From positions 1 through 64,000 of the forward strand of contig NZ_FRBC01000020.1 of assembly GCF_900142515.1 (NCBI RefSeq): a DNA stretch of 64,000 nt, read 5' to 3'. The notes beneath the pieces are model-generated. The model searched no databases. It was not told the DNA's origin and worked only from the letters and a program-made list of their open reading frames with translations. A program made the position numbers and the translations under genes. This DNA comes from Pseudoselenomonas ruminantium. Its GTDB lineage: Bacteria; Bacillota; Negativicutes; Selenomonadales; Selenomonadaceae. The stretch's first letter is position 1. Every line of letters starts with the position of its first letter. This document shows, piece by piece, positions 58,674-64,000 of the stretch.

Positions 58674-60110
58674 ATGTCAGAAGGGAAAAAGCATCTATTG
58701 CTCTTGGGATGTTTGTGGTTTTTTCTCTATGTAGTTGGAAATCATCTGTTGGCTGTTACAGACCCGGTAGAAGGAAATTACGTCGAGACTGTACGGGAAA
58801 TGCTGGTGTCCGGTGATTATATATCGCCGCAGATATATGGCAAGTACTGGTTTGATAAACCAATCCTGTTTTATTGGGAATTGGCGGCAGCCTTTAAGCT
58901 GGGGGGAGTTACAGATTTTGTTGCCCGGATGCCGGCAGCTTTGATGTCACTGGCAGGAATGTGCTTGCTTTATTGGTGGGGACGGCGTCTTTACGGGACT
59001 CGTGTGGCTTTGACGGCTGCGCTTATTATGGCAACCTCGTTGGAATATTGGTATGTGGGGCATGCTGTGATTACAGATATGACCCTGTTGGTGACGGTTT
59101 CGTTCACCTTGTTGGCGTTTTATCATGGCTATCAGTCCCGAAAGTATTACTGGTATTATGGATCTTATGCAGCTGCAGCCTTGGCTGTCCTGGATAAAGG
59201 GCCATTAGGATTATGTCTTCCGGGGCTTATCATACTGATTTTCCTGCTTTGGCAGCGGGACTTGAAGGCGTTGCTGGTCAAGGAGATATTCATTGGCCTG
59301 GGTGTCTTTGGGGTGCTGGTGGGGATTTGGTATATACCTATGTACCGCTTACACGGTCAGGTTTTCCTGGATGTATTCTTGGGTGTCCACAATGCTATGC
59401 GGGCTACCGTGTCCGAGCATCCGGAAGTGGATGTGTGGTATTATTACACGCTTATCTTCCTGGCTGGTTTTTTCCCGTGGGTCTGGGTGGCAATTCCGGC
59501 ACTGATAAAAAAATGGCGTCAGGGCTGGCGCCTGAAGTTGAGCATGGAAACGCGATTCCTGCTAGTCTGGGCAGGAACGGTGTTTTTTGTGTTTCAGTGT
59601 TTTGCCACAAAATATATTACTTATACGCTGCCCTATATGTTTCCGGTTTCCTTGCTTTTAGCACGTTACTTCAGTCAGTGGGGACGGAAGTTCTTTGTCA
59701 TGGTGGGGGCGGCCAGTGTCCTCTATATCGGGTTGTTGTTTGGTGTGGCTGCTCCGCAGACAGCAGCTAATTCTGCCAGGGATGTAGTGGCGGCAGCCAT
59801 GCCCTATCTGGATAATGGTGCGGATATATACTGCTATGGTAAAGTAAGGCCTGTGTCCTGGACGTACTATACAGGGTGTTATCTGTATCAGCTGGTTCCG
59901 GAGGCACAGATCAAAGCGCAGGGAAAAAATGATTGGAGTGTTACGGAGGTTATTCCGTGTAAGGCCATTGAATCTGTGGAAAACTCGAAACCACTCATTG
60001 TGCTGACGCGGGAAAAGTATTTTCAGGCACTGCAGCAGGATTTGCCAGGGAACTGGCGTTTGCTGGACAGCAGTGGAGCATTGCGGGTGTATTATCGTGA
60101 CCCTTTTTAG
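58674..60110 (+). CDS. ArnT-like lipid-linked-sugar glycosyltransferase (PMT_2/GT83)
   Basis: 478 residues, about ten membrane helices, PMT_2 domain. The acidic motif DPVEGNYVETVREML (about 31-45) is the GT-C catalytic region typical of ArnT, which moves a sugar from polyprenyl phosphate to lipid A or another envelope acceptor. YGKYWFDKPILFYWE is another ArnT-like stretch. The adjacent GT2 gene makes the polyprenyl-linked donor. AGGAGG precedes ATG 58674. Confidence 0.87.
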   Translation: MSEGKKHLLLLGCLWFFLYVVGNHLLAVTDPVEGNYVETVREMLVSGDYISPQIYGKYWFDKPILFYWELAAAFKLGGVTDFVARMPAALMSLAGMCLLYWWGRRLYGTRVALTAALIMATSLEYWYVGHAVITDMTLLVTVSFTLLAFYHGYQSRKYYWYYGSYAAAALAVLDKGPLGLCLPGLIILIFLLWQRDLKALLVKEIFIGLGVFGVLVGIWYIPMYRLHGQVFLDVFLGVHNAMRATVSEHPEVDVWYYYTLIFLAGFFPWVWVAIPALIKKWRQGWRLKLSMETRFLLVWAGTVFFVFQCFATKYITYTLPYMFPVSLLLARYFSQWGRKFFVMVGAASVLYIGLLFGVAAPQTAANSARDVVAAAMPYLDNGADIYCYGKVRPVSWTYYTGCYLYQLVPEAQIKAQGKNDWSVTEVIPCKAIESVENSKPLIVLTREKYFQALQQDLPGNWRLLDSSGALRVYYRDPF

Positions 60111-60122
60111 GAGATGTAATGA

Positions 60123-61079
60123 ATGAAGTTTATCTCAATCGTGGTGCCAATATATAATGAAGCGGAAAATGTTTTGCATTTTGCGGCAGCGGTGAAAGAG
60201 GTAATGGAAAATTCCCACTACAAGTGGGAACTTTTGTTTATTGATGATGGTTCTCGGGACAATAGTGTGCAGATTATTCGCGATCTGCAGCGCTGGGAAC
60301 CACAAGTAAAGCTGATTATGCTGGCTCGTAATTACGGGCATCAGATTGCACTGACCTGTGGGCTGGACAGTGCACAGGGAGATGCGGTGATCACAATGGA
60401 TGGTGATATGCAGCATCCGCCGGCGCTTATACCGGTTTTGCTGGAAAAATGGGAAGAAGGCTGTAAGGTCGTGCAAACCATTCGGAAGGATACGGAGGGG
60501 GTATCCTGGCTGAAGAAGGAAACATCACGTCTTTATTATCGCTTTATCAATGCGATGTCTACCGTGGAGGTTTATTCCGGCGGGTCGGATTTTCGTCTGT
60601 TGGATAGAGAAGCTGTAGAAGCGTTGCGCCAGTATCGGGAACACGATCGTTTCCTGCGAGGCATGGTCAGTTCCTTAGGTTTTAAGCGGGCGGAGGTTCC
60701 GTTTGTAGCGCCACCCAGATTTGCAGGGAAATCCAAGTATAATCTGGGGAAGATGCTGAAGCTGGCGACAGATGGCGTGGTAGGCTTCTCTGTGATTCCC
60801 CTTCGCTGGGCTTTTTATATGGGGTTGGTTTTTGCCTTGCTGAGTTTTCTGCTGTTGTGTCATGCCCTGTGGGAGTATGCCCAGCACCAGGTAGTGCCAG
60901 GCTGGACCACAATCATGGTGGCGATGTCCATGTTCGGGGGTATCCAGCTCGTGATCATGGGAATTATCGGTGAGTATGTGGGCCGGATTTTTACTGAGGT
61001 GAAGAATCGACCACTGTATTTTGTCAAGCATAATATGGATTGTGATAATGATGAAGAAACTCATACTAAATGCGGATGA
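60123..61079 (+). CDS. GT2 polyprenyl-phosphate glycosyltransferase (ArnC/GtrB-like)
   Basis: 318 residues: an N-terminal GT-A domain with FIDDGSRDNS (about 40-49) and DGDMQHPP (the DxD metal site), then two C-terminal membrane helices (about 227-247 and 262-285). This is the DPM1/GtrB/ArnC form that loads a sugar onto undecaprenyl phosphate. It starts 12 bp after the ArnT-like gene; its 3' end overlaps the deacetylase gene. Confidence 0.9.
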   Translation: MKFISIVVPIYNEAENVLHFAAAVKEVMENSHYKWELLFIDDGSRDNSVQIIRDLQRWEPQVKLIMLARNYGHQIALTCGLDSAQGDAVITMDGDMQHPPALIPVLLEKWEEGCKVVQTIRKDTEGVSWLKKETSRLYYRFINAMSTVEVYSGGSDFRLLDREAVEALRQYREHDRFLRGMVSSLGFKRAEVPFVAPPRFAGKSKYNLGKMLKLATDGVVGFSVIPLRWAFYMGLVFALLSFLLLCHALWEYAQHQVVPGWTTIMVAMSMFGGIQLVIMGIIGEYVGRIFTEVKNRPLYFVKHNMDCDNDEETHTKCG

Positions 61080-61899
61080 TTTTGGCCGGCATGAAATGAT
61101 CAATAAAAGTGTGCAGCAGGCTGTGCAGAACGGGGCACTGCGTTCTGCCAGCATCATGCCGGGGGCACCTGCTTTTGCGGATGCAGTGGTGATGGCGAAG
61201 GCTCTGCCGAAGTTGGGCGTAGGGGTGCATCTGACCCTGGTGGATGGTGTTCCTGTGCTGCCAGCGGAGCAGGTGCCTACGCTGATTGACCGTGAGGGGC
61301 ATTTCTGGCCGGATCATGGTGCATTTATCCGTCAGTATCTGAAGGGGCGGATAAGCCGGCAGGATGTTGCGCAGGAACTGGCAGCACAATTGGATAAGGT
61401 ATTGGCAGCAGGAATCCGGCCTACCCATGTGGACAGTCATCAGCATCTGCATATGCTACCTGGGATTTTCCCTTTGGTGTTGAAACTGGCGGCTGAACGT
61501 GGGATAAAGCGTGTACGGATTTCCCGAGGCATTTATGGCAATCCTTTTCGTCCCTGGCCCGGATTGGGGGATATGATCGGAAAATTCGGGTTGGAGGTTA
61601 TGGCTTTTCAGGCCCGACGCGAGGCGAAGCGATGCGGTTTTTCCTGTCCGGAACATTTTGTGGGACAGGTTGCCGGTGGTGCGGTAACAGAGCCTTTTTT
61701 GTTGGCACTTTTGGCAGATTTTCCGGAAGGCTCGGTGGAGGTCATGCTGCACCCTGGCCTCGACAATAGTGTGCTGGCCAGGGAATGTGGCTGGCAGCAC
61801 GATTATGAAGGGGAATACAGAGGTGTGTGTGCAGATGTGGTCCTGGAAAGCCTGAAGGCCAAGGGCATACAACTCGCTGGTTTTGCTGATCTGACATAA
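61051..61899 (+). CDS. YdjC/ChbG-HpnK-family carbohydrate deacetylase
   Basis: 282 residues. NADDFG (about 6-11), HLTLVDG (about 67-73) and DSHQHLHMLP (about 129-138) are the metal-binding motifs of this family (ChbG, HpnK). It overlaps the GT2 gene by about 29 bp; ATG 61051, the second of two adjacent ATGs, is chosen since MKKLILNADDFG is the family N-terminus. With GT2 and ArnT-like partners it may deacetylate the lipid-linked sugar, the step ArnD performs in the 4-amino-arabinose pathway; that parallel is inferred. Confidence 0.9.
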   Translation: MKKLILNADDFGRHEMINKSVQQAVQNGALRSASIMPGAPAFADAVVMAKALPKLGVGVHLTLVDGVPVLPAEQVPTLIDREGHFWPDHGAFIRQYLKGRISRQDVAQELAAQLDKVLAAGIRPTHVDSHQHLHMLPGIFPLVLKLAAERGIKRVRISRGIYGNPFRPWPGLGDMIGKFGLEVMAFQARREAKRCGFSCPEHFVGQVAGGAVTEPFLLALLADFPEGSVEVMLHPGLDNSVLARECGWQHDYEGEYRGVCADVVLESLKAKGIQLAGFADLT

Positions 61900-61977
61900 T
61901 CGGAGAAAAAACTAAAAGATGACAAAAATAGTCTTAAAAGACTTAGAGACTTATTAAAAGTGTAATAAATGTGCAAG

Positions 61978-62004
61978 AAAATCTCTGCAGTGGCAGGGAT
62001 TTTT
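61978..62004 (+). terminator. Terminator of the envelope-sugar operon
   Basis: AAAATCTCTGC-AGTG-GCAGGGATTTT (one G-T pair) followed by T residues, about 80 bp past the deacetylase stop. Confidence 0.8.
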
Positions 62005-62126
62005 TCTTTTATAACGAATGTGTATAGCTACAAAAAACTTTTTATCCAATATAACCTTAAATCATTGGTCAAATTTGTCGATATATATCCAAAGGATGGA
62101 TATGAGACAGGAAAGGAGGAAGGACA

Positions 62127-62765
62127 ATGATTTGCAAGAAATGCGGGTGTATTTTAGAACCGGAGGCGAAGATATGTGCTTTTTGCGGTGAGGTGGCAGA
62201 GGCAGGCGAAAGCGATTTGATGACCAACTTTGTAGGGGATGATGGTGCACGGGAAATCCTGGCATCTATGCCGCAACTGGTATCCTTGCACCAATTGGAT
62301 GATGTACCGCTGGAAAAAGAACAACTGTTGGCAGAGCTGAATCGCCTGCAGGGGTATTTTTCTCATATCCGCGGGAAGTATGCAACACTTGGCGATCTGT
62401 GGATGATGCGTGCCCAGTATGCGGAGCCGAAGCTGGCTAATTACACTGTGGGCGGCGGAATCTTCACCTTGTTCTTCTATCTGATCCTGACGGGATTTTT
62501 CCCGACGGTGCCCTGGACGTTTTTCTTTGTGGTATGGCTGGGGGTAACCAGTGTATCCTATGTTCAGGCCGGCAAGGCTTATGAGCGGCGTAAGGCTTAT
62601 CTGGAAGCGGATATCCGGGGAATTGAAAATGAGGTACGTACTTATTATAATCAGGCCGATCATTGTTTTCTGCCGCTGGATTATACCGATCCCAAAGTGA
62701 TCCGTGAACTGATTGCGGGGATAAGCAGCGGCGCGATTACATCATTCCGAGAGGTTAAAGTGTAA
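62127..62765 (+). CDS. Zinc-ribbon membrane protein, unknown function
   Basis: 212 residues: an N-terminal zinc ribbon (CKKCGCILEPEAKICAFCG, residues 3-21), a helical region (about 60-95), two membrane helices (about 110-125 and 129-147) and a charged C-terminal helix. No named family. AAAGGAGGAAGG precedes the ATG. Expressed on its own up to a terminator. Confidence 0.75.
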   Translation: MICKKCGCILEPEAKICAFCGEVAEAGESDLMTNFVGDDGAREILASMPQLVSLHQLDDVPLEKEQLLAELNRLQGYFSHIRGKYATLGDLWMMRAQYAEPKLANYTVGGGIFTLFFYLILTGFFPTVPWTFFFVVWLGVTSVSYVQAGKAYERRKAYLEADIRGIENEVRTYYNQADHCFLPLDYTDPKVIRELIAGISSGAITSFREVKV

Positions 62766-62775
62766 GGATGACGGA

Positions 62776-62805
62776 AAAGCCTTCCCCTTAGGGGAGGGCT
62801 TTGTT
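62776..62805 (+). terminator. Terminator after the zinc-ribbon gene
   Basis: AAAGCCTTCCCC-TTA-GGGGAGGGCTTT followed by TGTTAT. Its stem resembles the end hairpin of the palindromic repeat at 53943. Confidence 0.8.
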
Positions 62806-62845
62806 ATAATGGGAATAAAGTTTACAGAATCATAGGGGGAATTTG

Positions 62846-63655
62846 ATGTCATTCTTTGCGCTTTGTCTGTTGTTGATATGTCCGGTATTGTTATTGCTGT
62901 TGGCGATGCGTTATTTTCGGCATCGGAATTACAGAATGACAGCGCTGTTGCTTTGTCTGGCCATTGCGGTAGGCCTTATCGGAGGAATGAAAGGCTATCA
63001 GGAAATGGACAGCACGGCGAAAAACAACACGATATCGAATTATGATCGTGACCAGAAGGAGAATATGACGCGGCGTTATGAACAGGCCGTGGCAATTTTG
63101 GAACATATTAATTTCAGTCATCCGGATCGGGAGAAAATAGAAGAAGCTGTACGTTTGCTGCGGGATTTTGAAGATAAGAAAGTCGTGGAAAATCTGGAAG
63201 GGGCTTGTCCGGATGCAGATGTGCTGCTCGCTTATGCAGAGGCTATGAACCAGGTTGCGTCGTATCGGGGGCATATGACCAACAAGGATGTGGCAGCAGA
63301 CCGGAAGTTGTTGTCCATCGTCCAGGACATGCCTGCTGGTTATAAGGGAAAACTGGCGGAAAAAATCGTACCTTTTCAGCGATTGATTATTTCCATGAAT
63401 GAGGAAGCAGAAAAGGAAAGCAGGCTGGATCGGGAAAATGCACAAAAGCATGCACAGAATCTTACGCAGGGAAAATATGGAGGAATTAAGCCTGGTGATA
63501 GCGAAGATATTATAACAGCCGCTATGGGAGAACCTGTACGCGTTAATGTGACGCAGGGTGACGGTAAGGAGATGAAACAATACGTTTTCAATCATAACGG
63601 CAAAAGCATCTATGTGTATACGAAGGATGGCATCGTGACGGATGTAGTCCTTTGA
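62846..63655 (+). CDS. Membrane-anchored protein, unknown function
   Basis: 269 residues: two N-terminal membrane helices (about 3-20 and 31-47), then a long charged helical extracytoplasmic or cytoplasmic part and a compact C-terminal segment reading GIKPGDSEDIITAAMGEPVR...VYTKDGIVTDVVL, which resembles the small beta-rich lipoprotein SmpA/OmlA-like pattern but is not a sure match. AGGGGGA (62834-62840) sets ATG 62846 as the start. It is followed 21 bp later by another exported protein gene. Confidence 0.7.
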   Translation: MSFFALCLLLICPVLLLLLAMRYFRHRNYRMTALLLCLAIAVGLIGGMKGYQEMDSTAKNNTISNYDRDQKENMTRRYEQAVAILEHINFSHPDREKIEEAVRLLRDFEDKKVVENLEGACPDADVLLAYAEAMNQVASYRGHMTNKDVAADRKLLSIVQDMPAGYKGKLAEKIVPFQRLIISMNEEAEKESRLDRENAQKHAQNLTQGKYGGIKPGDSEDIITAAMGEPVRVNVTQGDGKEMKQYVFNHNGKSIYVYTKDGIVTDVVL

Positions 63656-63676
63656 TTTGTGAATGAGGTGATTGCA

Positions 63677-64000
63677 ATGCGGAAAAAAATTTTAGCAGTA
63701 TTATTCGGTGTGATGTTGGGAATGTCGGCAGTGACCATGGCAGCAACTCCTGAGGCCGAGATCATGTCTGTGCAGCAAGCCAAGGCTATGGCATGGACAG
63801 ATACGATGCTGGTGAAGAATAAGCCGGCAGATACGTTGAAACTTATGAGCAGTGAAGCACAGAAGGAAATTACGGATAAAAAAATAACTGAGATTGGCAA
63901 GGATATCAGTAAAAACCTGGGCAAATACCAGGGGGCACGGCTGGCGGGCTGGTCTTGCCTAGATCAGTTCCAGCTGGTTTATTTCATGAAGTTTGAGAAG
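63677..64000 (+). CDS. Exported protein, cut by the window edge
   Basis: ATG 63677 with AATGAGGTG upstream opens 108 codons to the last base. Signal peptide about 1-24 (MRKKILAVLFGVMLG...VTMAA). The visible mature part (LMSSEAQKEITDKKITEIGK...) looks like the start of an NTF2-like DUF3887/DUF4878 domain, a weak match by eye. Probably co-transcribed with the preceding membrane protein. Confidence 0.7.
   Translation, partial: MRKKILAVLFGVMLGMSAVTMAATPEAEIMSVQQAKAMAWTDTMLVKNKPADTLKLMSSEAQKEITDKKITEIGKDISKNLGKYQGARLAGWSCLDQFQLVYFMKFEK

Noticed and set aside
1-64000. CRISPR array or complete prophage
   Set aside because: No regularly spaced repeats of 20-40 bp and no cluster of packaging or tail genes were seen.

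Overview
The window looks like chromosome of a Selenomonas-type bacterium (Negativicutes: diderm Firmicutes). Clues are an SLH-domain outer-membrane beta-barrel protein ending in Phe, a meso-diaminopimelate dehydrogenase, Firmicutes gene orders (rapZ-yvcK-whiA, rpiB-glyA-upp), a 6S RNA, anaerobic ferredoxin-linked enzymes (KorDABC, a high-molecular-weight rubredoxin) and frequent strong Shine-Dalgarno sites. The assignment is inferred from gene content, not from a search.

Layout. 1-9.5 kb: end of an unknown secreted/membrane protein gene, then a forward run of HAD phosphatase, rapZ, yvcK, whiA, polysaccharide deacetylase, an unknown exported protein, metG and tatD. 9.5-14.1 kb: a 3D-domain cell-wall protein behind a palindromic promoter, tRNA-Gly, and a three-gene cassette resembling B. 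subtilis ydjI-ydjG-ydjH (SPFH protein, zinc-ribbon membrane protein, TPM protein) without pspA. 14.1-18.5 kb (reverse): LacI-family regulator, panD, panC, acyl-CoA ligase. 18.5-21.4 kb: a lactose-type PTS EIIA divergent from a mannose-type EIIB-EIIC-EIID operon, with a catabolite (cre) site between them. 21.5-28.3 kb: small membrane protein, dicarboxylate/amino-acid symporter, apbE, larE, Nudix hydrolase, flavin reductase-rubredoxin fusion, a dead IS3-type fragment and an iron alcohol dehydrogenase. 28.5-36 kb: purB-purA, a solitary flagellin gene and korDABC. 36-41.7 kb: the SLH porin, ddh, 6S RNA, several small proteins and a histidine acid phosphatase.

41.8-49.5 kb is the accessory region. 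A 1007-residue PLD-nuclease/SF2-helicase/DUF3427 protein is followed 17 bp later by a MutT-like Nudix hydrolase. To its right lies a decayed integrative element of about 4 kb, bounded by a partial tRNA-Ser 3' end on the left and the intact tRNA-Ser(CGA) on the right. It carries an XRE regulator, a broken YhcG/DUF1016 gene, frameshifted phage-type genes including an amidase fragment, a second XRE fragment, a cluster of DnaA boxes and a tyrosine integrase with a C-terminal frameshift.

49.6-64 kb: a glycerol kinase homologue whose catalytic Asp is Asn, a roughly 200-bp palindromic MITE-like element, rpiB-glyA-upp, ychF, a nitrilase-family amidase, small proteins, a Gx-type transporter with a NusG-II-like partner, alr, an ArnT-like/GT2/YdjC-deacetylase operon, and exported or membrane proteins of unknown function, the last cut by the window edge.

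The best candidates for new biology are the helicase-MutT pair beside the tRNA-Ser element, the DnaA-box cluster inside that element, the altered glycerol kinase, the pspA-less Ydj cassette, two families of palindromic intergenic repeats, and several promoters embedded in inverted repeats.
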